A stretch of DNA of 64,000 nucleotides from an uncultured Bacilli bacterium (lineage in GTDB: Bacteria > Bacillota_I > Bacilli_A > RF39 > UBA660). The DNA is taken from contig CAKOJQ010000004.1 in the NCBI GenBank assembly GCA_934090795.1, positions 1 through 64,000 on the forward strand. The letters are read 5' to 3'. Positions 9,179 through 16,771 of this stretch are shown here, piece by piece (the first letter of the stretch is position 1; each line of letters opens with the position of its first letter). The position numbers and the translations under genes were made by a program. Under the pieces are notes generated by a model. It made no database searches and had not been told where the DNA came from. It worked only from the letters and a program-made list of their open reading frames with translations.

Positions 9179-9739
9179 ATGAATATACCAGTTGGAATTA
9201 GTAATAGACATGTACATTTAACTGAAGCTGTATGGAAAGAAATATTTGGAGATGAGGAAATTACTGTAAGAAACTATTTAAATCAACCAGGACAATTTGC
9301 TAGTAATATGACTGTTGATATAATGGTTAATGATAATAGAATTGATCATGTTAGAGTTGTTGGACCTTTAAGAGACTATAATCAAGTTGAAATTGATAAT
9401 AGTGATGCAAAAATATTAGGAGTATTTCCGCCTAGAAAGCAAAGTGGTGATTTGGATGATAGTTTATCAGTAACTGTTATTGGACCAAGAGGAAGTATTT
9501 CATTAGATAAGGGTCTTATTAGATCTGATGCTCATATTCATATGGACCCTGAGACAGCAATTAAAATGAATTTAGTAAATAAAGAAGTAGTTGGTGTATT
9601 TAAAAATGATGTTAAACTTTTAGATGCTAAAATTAAGATTTTGGATAATTCTTATATAGAAATGCATATTGATAAAGATGAAGAAGTATTATATGACTTA
9701 CATCAAGGTGATATTGTTGAATTTAAAAAGACTTTATAA
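9179..9739 (+). CDS. pduL: Phosphate propanoyltransferase / phosphotransacylase (PduL family)
   Basis: 186 residues, full length for PduL. The zinc-binding histidines are visible as NRHVHL near the N-terminus, DAHIHM near residue 120 and LHQGD near 177, together with the GPRG and VGPLRDYNQVE signatures. It interconverts acyl-CoA and acyl-phosphate. There is no microcompartment encapsulation extension at the N-terminus and no shell genes nearby, so it probably serves as the cytosolic phosphotransacetylase for acetate/ATP production rather than in a metabolosome. The partner acetate kinase gene is not in the window. Confidence 0.88.
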   Translation: MNIPVGISNRHVHLTEAVWKEIFGDEEITVRNYLNQPGQFASNMTVDIMVNDNRIDHVRVVGPLRDYNQVEIDNSDAKILGVFPPRKQSGDLDDSLSVTVIGPRGSISLDKGLIRSDAHIHMDPETAIKMNLVNKEVVGVFKNDVKLLDAKIKILDNSYIEMHIDKDEEVLYDLHQGDIVEFKKTL

Positions 9740-9761
9740 TATTATAGTGTAGTGATGTTTT

Positions 9762-10742
9762 ATGAAGTGGAAAATTGGTAATGTTGAAATTAAAAATCAA
9801 ATTGTTCTTGCTCCAATGGCAGGAATAAGTAATACTGCATATCGTCAAATTATTAAAGAGATGGGAGCTGGACTTATTTTTGCGGAAATGGTTAGTGATA
9901 AAGCATTAGTTTATGGAAGTGAGAAGACATTTGATTTGCTAAAAATGAATGATATGGAAAGGCCAATTGCTCAACAAATATTTGGTAGTGATGTTGATTC
10001 TTTTGTTAAGGCTGCTAAGTTGGTTGAAGATGCTATGCATCCTGATATTATTGATATTAATATGGGGTGTCCAGTACCAAAGGTAGCTATTAAATCTCAG
10101 GCTGGAAGTGCACTTCTTAAAAATCCAGACAAAATAAAAGAAATAGTTAGCGCTGTTGTTAATGCTGTAAGTGTTCCGGTTACTGTTAAAATACGAAGTG
10201 GCTGGGATGAAAAAAGTATTAATGCAGTAGAAGTTGCTAAAGTTATTGAAGAGGCTGGGGCAAGTGCTATTACAGTTCATGGAAGAACTAGAGCACAAGG
10301 TTATAGTGGAAATGCTGATTGGAATATAATAAAACAAGTTAAAGAAACAGTAAAAATTCCTGTTATAGGTAATGGGGATGTTACAAGTGCTAAAAAAGCA
10401 AAAGAAATGCTTGATTATACTGGATGTGATGCAGTTATGATAGGTAGAGGGGTTCTTGGAAATCCTTGGCTTATTAATGAATGTGTAACCTATTTAGAAT
10501 CAGGAGTTATTCCCTCAAGACCAAGTTCAAAAGAAAAAATTGAAATGCTAAAAAGACATTATAAATTATTAGTAGAGTCGACTTCAGAAAAACAAGCAAT
10601 ACTTGAAATTAGAACGCATGCATTATGGTATATAAAAGGAATGCCAAAAAGTGCGTATATAAAAAACGAAATATGTAAAACTAAAAATAGTGAAGATTTA
10701 TTTAAAATCTTAGATGATTATTTAGGAGAATTAGATGATTAA
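9762..10742 (+). CDS. dusB: tRNA-dihydrouridine synthase, DusB type
   Basis: 326 residues, normal length. FMN-dependent TIM barrel with LAPMAGISNTAYR at the start, NMGCPVPKV carrying the catalytic cysteine near residue 105, GSALLKNP, VKIRSGWD, HGRTRAQGYSG and the phosphate-binding GNGDV and IGRGVLGNPW. It reduces uridine in the D-loop of tRNA. The ribosome binding site is weak and it follows pduL by 22 bases, so it is likely cotranscribed; the GtrA gene overlaps its end by eight bases. Confidence 0.9.
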   Translation: MKWKIGNVEIKNQIVLAPMAGISNTAYRQIIKEMGAGLIFAEMVSDKALVYGSEKTFDLLKMNDMERPIAQQIFGSDVDSFVKAAKLVEDAMHPDIIDINMGCPVPKVAIKSQAGSALLKNPDKIKEIVSAVVNAVSVPVTVKIRSGWDEKSINAVEVAKVIEEAGASAITVHGRTRAQGYSGNADWNIIKQVKETVKIPVIGNGDVTSAKKAKEMLDYTGCDAVMIGRGVLGNPWLINECVTYLESGVIPSRPSSKEKIEMLKRHYKLLVESTSEKQAILEIRTHALWYIKGMPKSAYIKNEICKTKNSEDLFKILDDYLGELDD

Positions 10743-11139
10743 AAATATTTTTAGTAAACAATATTTAAAATATTGCATTGTTGGAACTATTGGTGGGACT
10801 ATTGAACTTGCTTTATTTTATTTTTTAAATGATATATTACATATTAATTATTTATTAGCAAATGTGGTTACTTTTATAATAACTGTTACTATTTTATATT
10901 TCTTAAATAAAAAATTTGTTTATGAAGCCGATAATAATGATAATGTAGGATTTGTAATGTTTTTTGCAAGTAGAACTATAGGACTTGTTATAGATAGTAT
11001 TGTTTTAACTATTTGTTTAAAGATATTTATGTTTCCGAGTATGATTTCTAAATTTATTTCTTCATCTTCAACTACTTATATAAATTATTGTGTTGGTAAA
11101 TTTATTTTTAATAATAAAAATCAATATTCTTTATTGTAA
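10735..11139 (+). CDS. GtrA-like four-helix membrane protein
   Basis: 134 residues, the usual GtrA size. Four hydrophobic helices (about 10-30, 38-58, 74-94 and 100-122), with YCIVGTIGGTIELALF as the first helix and FLNKKFVY in the loop that many members have as an N-R/K-F motif. AGGAGA lies five bases before the ATG inside dusB. The family is thought to translocate polyprenyl-linked sugars for glycopolymer decoration; the GtrB-like enzyme at 855 and the GtrA domain at the end of the 5479 gene are candidate partners. Confidence 0.75.
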   Translation: MIKNIFSKQYLKYCIVGTIGGTIELALFYFLNDILHINYLLANVVTFIITVTILYFLNKKFVYEADNNDNVGFVMFFASRTIGLVIDSIVLTICLKIFMFPSMISKFISSSSTTYINYCVGKFIFNNKNQYSLL

Positions 11140-11300
11140 TATCTTTCTTTACTGTTTTCTACGTTTTGTTTAGAAAGAATATTTTGCTTTTTTTATCTTA
11201 CTTCGTTTCGACCTTTTACTATTTTAATTTATTTACTATCGTTTTGATTATTTTATATTTGTTTTCTACATTTTGTGCCTATTAATAGAGTAATTATAGA

Positions 11301-11329
11301 TTGATTAATATTTTAGTTTAGTCTATAAT
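11301..11329 (+). promoter_or_regulatory. Promoter of the zinc-ribbon membrane protein gene
   Basis: TTGATT (11301-11306), exactly 17 bases, TATAAT (11324-11329), placed 25 bases before the start. The preceding 160 bases after the GtrA gene are T-rich with imperfect dyad symmetry but no clear terminator. Confidence 0.7.
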
Positions 11330-11353
11330 TATATTAAGGATATGGAGGATAAA

Positions 11354-12043
11354 ATGGAAAAAGATGATGCTAAAAAAGTGATTGAAGATGGTAAAAAGTT
11401 AAAAAAGAAAACTACTAAAAAAGTTAAAGATTTAAATGAAACAGTTAAGAAAACAGTAAAGAAGGACGTTGATAAAGTTATAAAAGAGGTTAAAGATGCT
11501 GCTGTTAATGAAGTGGAAGATTTAACTAATACACAAAAATGTAAATATTGTGGAAAATATTTTGATATGGGAATGACTATTTGTCCTAATTGTAGAAGAA
11601 GAAACAAAAGAAATTCAATGGATATATTATTCTTTGTTATGATAGGTGTTGTATTCTTATTTTTAATATTATTATTTTATTTTGTTAATACACATATTAT
11701 TTCTAAAGAAACCTATGAATCATATACACAAAAATGTACTTTTGTAAGTTATGAAGATTTAGTTAGAATTCCTAAAACATATTTAGATAAAGATGTTACT
11801 GTAGTTGGACAAGTTGTTAAAGTAGAGGGATATAACGATGGATTATATAATAATATGGATATTACACTTGATTTAAATTTATTTGAAGATGGATCAGAAA
11901 GTCTTGTGACAGTTCATTTTGAAGATAGAACTTATGAAAAAGGTTTTATTGATGGAGATATTGTTAAAGTATATGGTGAATATTCAACAATAAGTGGAAA
12001 TAAACCTGTTATAATGGCAAAATATATTGATTTAAATAATTAA
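11354..12043 (+). CDS. Membrane protein with zinc ribbon and OB-fold-like outer domain
   Basis: 229 residues from ATG 11354, preceded by GGAGG at 11344-11348; an ATG at 11342 lies on top of this site. Order: Lys-rich helical segment (1-55), zinc ribbon CKYCGKYF-x6-CPNCRRR (about 60-82), one transmembrane helix (about 90-113), then an exterior beta-rich domain with the V-V-G-Q-V pattern of tRNA_anti-like/OB-fold domains. I do not recognise a named function. It is monocistronic, with its own promoter and terminator. The topology suggests the zinc ribbon is cytoplasmic and the OB-like domain outside. Confidence 0.65.
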   Translation: MEKDDAKKVIEDGKKLKKKTTKKVKDLNETVKKTVKKDVDKVIKEVKDAAVNEVEDLTNTQKCKYCGKYFDMGMTICPNCRRRNKRNSMDILFFVMIGVVFLFLILLFYFVNTHIISKETYESYTQKCTFVSYEDLVRIPKTYLDKDVTVVGQVVKVEGYNDGLYNNMDITLDLNLFEDGSESLVTVHFEDRTYEKGFIDGDIVKVYGEYSTISGNKPVIMAKYIDLNN

Positions 12044-12068
12044 GGTAGATTTATTTCTATCTTTTTTT
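12042..12068 (+). terminator. Intrinsic terminator before uvrA
   Basis: AAGGTAGA (12042-12049) pairs with TCTATCTT (12056-12063; one G-U), 6-base loop, then a T run. Confidence 0.75.
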
Positions 12069-12086
12069 AATATTTTGATAATTTTG

Positions 12087-12095
12087 TGGTAAAAT
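12087..12095 (+). promoter_or_regulatory. Extended -10 promoter of uvrA
   Basis: TGG followed by TAAAAT (TGnTAAAAT) 25 bases before the uvrA start; the -35 is poor, as is common with extended -10 promoters. I see no SOS-type operator. Confidence 0.45.
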
Positions 12096-12119
12096 ACTAC
12101 TGAAATGAAGTGAGGTAGT

Positions 12120-14933
12120 ATGGATAAAATTGTAATAAAAGGTGCTAGAGAAAATAATTTAAAAAATATTGATTTAGAATTACCTAAAAATAAATTAATT
12201 GTTATGACTGGTGTATCTGGTTCAGGAAAGAGTAGTCTTGCTTTTGATACTATCTATGCAGAGGGAGAAAGAAGATATATTGAATCTTTAAGTGCATATG
12301 CAAGACAATTTTTGGGTGGATCTGATAAACCGGATGTAGATTCTATTGAAGGATTATCTCCTAGTATTTCGATTGATCAAAAAACAACTAATAATAATCC
12401 AAGAAGTACAGTCGGAACTGTAACAGAGATATATGATTATTTAAGATTGTTATTTGCAAGAGTAGGAACTCCATATTGTCCTAATCATCATGTGCCAATT
12501 ACTAGTCAAAGTATTGAAGAAATGACTAATAAGATTTTAGCTATGGATGAAGGAACTAAGTTAGAAATACTTGCTCCTATTGTTCATGGTGAAAAAGGTA
12601 CTCATCAAGATTTGTTTGATGATTTAAGAAAAAAAGGATTTACTAGAGTAAGAGTTAATGGAGAAATGCACGATTTATCAGAAAATATTGTCTTAGAAAA
12701 AAATAAGAAAGATAATATTTATTTGGTAGTTGATCGTATTGTTGTTAATCCGGATGAAAGAAGTCGTATTTTTGAAGCAATTGAACTTAGTACAAAGATG
12801 GCAAGTGGTAAAGTATTAATACATGTAATTGATGGTGAAGAATTTATAATGAGTGAACATTATGCTTGTCCTGAATGTAACTTTAGTTTGCCAGAATTAG
12901 AACCTAGATTATTCTCATTTAATGCCCCATATGGAGCCTGCCCTGAATGTAAAGGTTTAGGTGTTAAACAAAATATTAGTATTGATTTACTTATTCCTGA
13001 TAAAAATAAATCAGTATATGAGGGAGCAATTAAAGGATTTAGTTTAGATCAAAATATTGCTCTTACAGAACTTGAGACTGTTTGTAAATATTATAATATT
13101 GATTTAAATAAGAAAATATCTGAACTTAGTAAAAAAGAATTAGATATAATTTTGTATGGTAGTAATGAATTATTTGATTTTGAATATGTAAGTAAGAATG
13201 GTAATAAGAGGTATGTTACAGATACATATGAAGGAATTGCTAATAATTTTCAAAGAAGATATATGGAAACTTCTAGTAAATGGATAAGAGATTGGCTTAG
13301 TTCATATATGGTTGATTTACCTTGTAAGAAATGTCATGGTGCTAGATTATCTGATGATGTATTAGCTGTTAAGATTAATGGTTTAAGCATTTATGATGTG
13401 TGTTTAAAAAGTATTAGAGATTTAATAGAATTTTTTGATAATTTAAAACTTACCAAAGAACAAGAAAATATTGCTAGTTTAATTGTTAAAGAAATTCAAA
13501 ATAGATTAAGCTTTTTAAATAATGTTGGACTTGGTTATTTAACTTTAGCTAGAGAAGCAAGTACATTATCTGGTGGTGAATCACAAAGAATTCGTTTAGC
13601 TACTCAAATTGGTAGTAAATTAACTGGTGTTTTATATGTTTTAGATGAGCCTAGTATAGGTTTACATCAAAGGGATAATGATAAATTAATTAATTCTTTG
13701 AAAGAAATGAGAAATCTTGGAAATACTTTAATTGTTGTTGAACATGATGAAGATACAATGAGAGCTGCTGATTATTTAGTTGATATTGGACCGGGACCTG
13801 GTGATCAAGGTGGAGAGGTTGTTGCAGCTGGAACGCCTGAAGAGGTAATGCGTAATAAGAATAGTTTAACGGGAAAATATTTAACTGGTGAATTAAAAAT
13901 AGATGTTCCTAAAAAACGTAGAAAAGGAAATGGAAAATTTATTGAAATAAAGGGTGCTAGTCAAAATAATTTAAAAAATATAAATGTTAAATTTCCACTT
14001 GGAACTATGACTTTGGTTACGGGTGTATCTGGATCGGGAAAATCAAGTTTAGTTACGGAAACGCTTGTTAGAGCACTAAGAGCAAAAGTTTATGGAACAA
14101 TGGTAATACCAGGAAAAAATAAGGGGATTAAAGGACTTGAAAACGTTGATAAAGTAGTAGATATTTCTCAGGAACCAATAGGTAGAACTCCTAGAAGTAA
14201 TCCGGCAACTTATGTTGGAGTATTTGATGATATTCGTGATTTATTTGCTGAGATGAAAGAATCTAAAATGAAAGGCTATGATAAGGGTAGATTTTCATTT
14301 AATGTTAAAGGTGGTAGATGCGAGGCTTGTCAAGGTGATGGTATTAAGAAAATAGAGATGCATTTTTTACCAGATGTTTATGTTCCTTGTGATGTATGTC
14401 ATGGAACTAGATATAATAGTGAGACTTTAGACGTTAAATTTAAAGGTAAAAATATTGCGGAAGTACTTGATATGAGAGTTAGTGAAGCTATTGAATTCTT
14501 CGATAGTGTACCTAAGATTAAAAATAAATTACAGACTATGATAGATGTTGGACTTCCGTATATTAAGCTTGGACAAAGTGCACCAACTTTATCTGGTGGA
14601 GAAGCAGCACGTGTTAAACTTGCGAAAGAATTACAAAAGAAACCAACTGGTAAGAGTGTCTTTATATTAGATGAACCAACTACTGGTTTACATACTGATG
14701 ATATTAAGAAATTACTTGTTGTTTTAGAACGTATTGTTGATAATGGAGATACAGTTATTATTATTGAACATAATTTAGATGTAATTAAATGTGCGGATTA
14801 TATTATTGATATTGGTCCAAATGGTGGTGATGATGGTGGTAGGGTTATTGCTAAAGGAACACCAGAAGAAATTGTTAAAGTTAAAGAATCATTTACTGGA
14901 GAGTATTTGAAGTCTAAATTAGAGGAAAAGTAA
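12120..14933 (+). CDS. uvrA: Excinuclease ABC subunit A
   Basis: 937 residues, full length. Two ABC modules: Walker A GVSGSGKSS near residue 32 and again near 633, signature LSGGESQRIRLA and LSGGEAARVKLA, Walker B VLDEPSIGLH and ILDEPTTGLH. Two zinc modules: CPEC...CPEC around residues 250-280 and CEACQGDG...CDVCHG around 738-765. The short region before the first zinc module reads CPNHH rather than CPxCG, as in several Bacillota. UvrA scans DNA for bulky damage and loads UvrB. uvrB is not adjacent here. Confidence 0.95.
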   Translation: MDKIVIKGARENNLKNIDLELPKNKLIVMTGVSGSGKSSLAFDTIYAEGERRYIESLSAYARQFLGGSDKPDVDSIEGLSPSISIDQKTTNNNPRSTVGTVTEIYDYLRLLFARVGTPYCPNHHVPITSQSIEEMTNKILAMDEGTKLEILAPIVHGEKGTHQDLFDDLRKKGFTRVRVNGEMHDLSENIVLEKNKKDNIYLVVDRIVVNPDERSRIFEAIELSTKMASGKVLIHVIDGEEFIMSEHYACPECNFSLPELEPRLFSFNAPYGACPECKGLGVKQNISIDLLIPDKNKSVYEGAIKGFSLDQNIALTELETVCKYYNIDLNKKISELSKKELDIILYGSNELFDFEYVSKNGNKRYVTDTYEGIANNFQRRYMETSSKWIRDWLSSYMVDLPCKKCHGARLSDDVLAVKINGLSIYDVCLKSIRDLIEFFDNLKLTKEQENIASLIVKEIQNRLSFLNNVGLGYLTLAREASTLSGGESQRIRLATQIGSKLTGVLYVLDEPSIGLHQRDNDKLINSLKEMRNLGNTLIVVEHDEDTMRAADYLVDIGPGPGDQGGEVVAAGTPEEVMRNKNSLTGKYLTGELKIDVPKKRRKGNGKFIEIKGASQNNLKNINVKFPLGTMTLVTGVSGSGKSSLVTETLVRALRAKVYGTMVIPGKNKGIKGLENVDKVVDISQEPIGRTPRSNPATYVGVFDDIRDLFAEMKESKMKGYDKGRFSFNVKGGRCEACQGDGIKKIEMHFLPDVYVPCDVCHGTRYNSETLDVKFKGKNIAEVLDMRVSEAIEFFDSVPKIKNKLQTMIDVGLPYIKLGQSAPTLSGGEAARVKLAKELQKKPTGKSVFILDEPTTGLHTDDIKKLLVVLERIVDNGDTVIIIEHNLDVIKCADYIIDIGPNGGDDGGRVIAKGTPEEIVKVKESFTGEYLKSKLEEK

Positions 14934-14956
14934 GCATTAGTTGTTTACTTTTTTTG
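14928..14956 (+). terminator. Intrinsic terminator of uvrA
   Basis: AAGTAA (14928-14933, including the stop codon) pairs with TTACTT (14945-14950), followed by a T run. Confidence 0.6.
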
Positions 14957-15025
14957 TTTTATATACATAAATCTTGTCAAAACGTTAAAAAATAAGCAAA
15001 AAAAGTTGTCTAAATATTAAAACAT

Positions 15026-15450
15026 ATTAAAAAGCTAGTAAAATAGACTATTTAAATTTTTTATTTTTAATTGTTTTTATTTTATTATTTAGTGTTGGTT
15101 GTTCTAACAATAAAATAAATGTTGAAAATAGTTCGAGTGTTGAAGATGGCAGTCAAGTTATATATGATGAACTAAAAGCAGAATTTGTAGGTTATGCAAA
15201 TCAATTTGTGTTACGTACAACTTATATTTTTGAAAATGATAAAGCTATTGCATGTTATATGGAAACAGAATCAAATAATGAATTATATCTCAAACAAATT
15301 GATCCTTCATTAGAAAAAAATTTTAGACGTGAGGGAAATATAGTATATTATGAGTGGAGTGATGAATATTTTGAAAAAAAGGGAAAAGGGTGTTCAAGAA
15401 AGGTAATAGAGAAATTTTTAAAAGAATCTGGATATAAAATTATTAAATAA
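15026..15450 (+). pseudogene. Decayed lipoprotein gene without a usable start
   Basis: An open frame runs from 15031 to 15450. It encodes a hydrophobic segment ending in LLFSVGC (Cys codon at 15100), a typical lipoprotein signal, then a short mature part of about 115 residues. No ATG, GTG or TTG exists upstream of the signal in this frame. Just upstream, in another frame, ATT AAA AAG CTA GTA AAA (15026-15043) reads IKKLVK, a normal lipoprotein beginning except that ATG has become ATT, and one base is gained or lost near 15044. No ribosome binding site is seen. A GTG at 15208 gives an 80-residue open frame but would produce only a fragment without the signal. No clear homology. Confidence 0.5.
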
Positions 15451-15488
15451 TAAAACTTGGTAAGTGGTGAGTAATTAAATAAAAGTTC

Positions 15489-15517
15489 TTGAAATATGAA
15501 ATTTTAAATGATAGAAT
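15489..15517 (+). promoter_or_regulatory. Promoter of the pheS-pheT operon
   Basis: TTGAAA (15489-15494), 17 bases, TAGAAT (15512-15517). Transcription would start near 15524, just upstream of the T-box stem I. Confidence 0.7.
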
Positions 15518-15523
15518 AGTTTT

Positions 15524-15735
15524 TGTAATGCGATGAGTATATATAAGTAGTTAATTATGGATTTAAAGAGAATAGATATAATAGCTGAAATTATCTATAA
15601 ATATAAGTAATTAATGAATTTCAGTATAGGAGCGTTAATCGTTTAGGGCGTTAACCTATTAAAGTGTATGAATAAAGTTCATAAACTAAGGTGGTACCGT
15701 GCAGTATTTTGCACCCTTAGATTAGTGAACTTTTT
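15524..15735 (+). promoter_or_regulatory. T-box leader, phenylalanine specific
   Basis: The T-box sequence AAGGTGGTACCGTGC lies at 15688-15702. The terminator alternative pairs GTTCA (15677-15681) and CTAAG (15686-15690) with CTTAG (15716-15720) and TGAAC (15726-15730), followed by five T. Upstream is a long stem I region; GAATTTCAG at 15616-15624 offers TTC (15620-15622) followed by A as the specifier codon for phenylalanine, matching the genes downstream. A stem around 15627-15657 (TAGG..TTAA with TTAACCTA) fits stem III. Uncharged tRNA-Phe would pair with TTC and the T-box bulge and allow readthrough into pheS. The specifier is a manual assignment. Confidence 0.9.
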
Positions 15736-15753
15736 ATTTTGGAGGGAAAAGTT

Positions 15754-16761
15754 ATGAAGGAAAAATTAGATTTACTTGTCAAGAATGCGGAAGAAAAAGC
15801 TAAAGAAATTAAAAGTGAGGCAGATTATTTAAATATTAAGTCTTTATTTTTAGGTAAGAAAAGTGAACTTAGTGAGTATATGGCTGGTATTAAAGATATG
15901 TCTTTAGAAGAAAAGAAAGAATATGGACCATTATTTAATAAAGTAAAGAAACAATTAGAAGAGTTATTTAGTAATAGTTTAGATAATGCTTTAAATGGTG
16001 ATAGTGATAAGTTTGATCCAACTATTAATAGAGATGTTACTTATGGATCTTTGCATCCTGTTACAATTATTGGTAGAGAAGTTACTGACATTTTAAAAAA
16101 TATGGGATTTATGGTTATGGCTGGTCCAGAAATGGATAGTGAATATTATAACTTTGAGGCTTTAAATATTCCTAAGACTCATCCAGCAAGGGATATGCAA
16201 GATACTTATTATTTAGATAATGGTATGCTTCTTAGAACTCAGACTAGTGCTGTACAAGTAAGAGGTATGAAAAAATATGGAGCACCTTTAAAAGTATGTG
16301 TACCAGGAAGATGCTTTAGAAATGAAGATTTAGATGCTTGTCATGAGAATACTTTCTTCCAATTAGAAGGAATGGTTATTGATGAAAATATTTCAATACC
16401 TAATTTAATTTATACTATGGAAGGTATGCTTAAAGAAGTATTTAAGAAGGATGTTAAGGTTAGATTAAGACCGGGATATTTCCCATTTACTGAACCGGGA
16501 TTTGAACTTGATTGTTCATGTACTATTTGTGATGGTAAAGGTTGTCCTACTTGTAAAAATTCGGGATGGCTTGAGTTATGTCCTTGTGGTATGATTCATC
16601 CAAATGTTTTAAAAGAAGGCGGAATTGATAGTACAAAATATTCAGGTTTTGCGTTTGGACTTGGTTTAACAAGACTTGCAATGATGAAATATAAAATTGG
16701 TGATATAAGAGTATTAAATTCAGGTGATTTAAGATACTTAGAAAAATTTAATGTAAAGTAG
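15754..16761 (+). CDS. pheS: Phenylalanyl-tRNA synthetase alpha subunit
   Basis: 335 residues from ATG 15754 with GGAGGG seven bases upstream; an in-frame TTG at 15739 overlaps that site. An N-terminal coiled coil (1-85) binds tRNA. Class II motifs follow: LLRTQTSAVQVR, GRCFRNEDLDACHENTFFQLEG (motif 2) and GFAFGLGLTRLAMMKY (motif 3). A CSCTICDGKGCPTC cluster near residue 250 is a metal-knuckle-like insertion seen in many PheS proteins. It forms the alpha2beta2 enzyme with PheT, which follows after ten bases. Confidence 0.95.
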   Translation: MKEKLDLLVKNAEEKAKEIKSEADYLNIKSLFLGKKSELSEYMAGIKDMSLEEKKEYGPLFNKVKKQLEELFSNSLDNALNGDSDKFDPTINRDVTYGSLHPVTIIGREVTDILKNMGFMVMAGPEMDSEYYNFEALNIPKTHPARDMQDTYYLDNGMLLRTQTSAVQVRGMKKYGAPLKVCVPGRCFRNEDLDACHENTFFQLEGMVIDENISIPNLIYTMEGMLKEVFKKDVKVRLRPGYFPFTEPGFELDCSCTICDGKGCPTCKNSGWLELCPCGMIHPNVLKEGGIDSTKYSGFAFGLGLTRLAMMKYKIGDIRVLNSGDLRYLEKFNVK

Positions 16762-16771
16762 GTGTTTAAAA

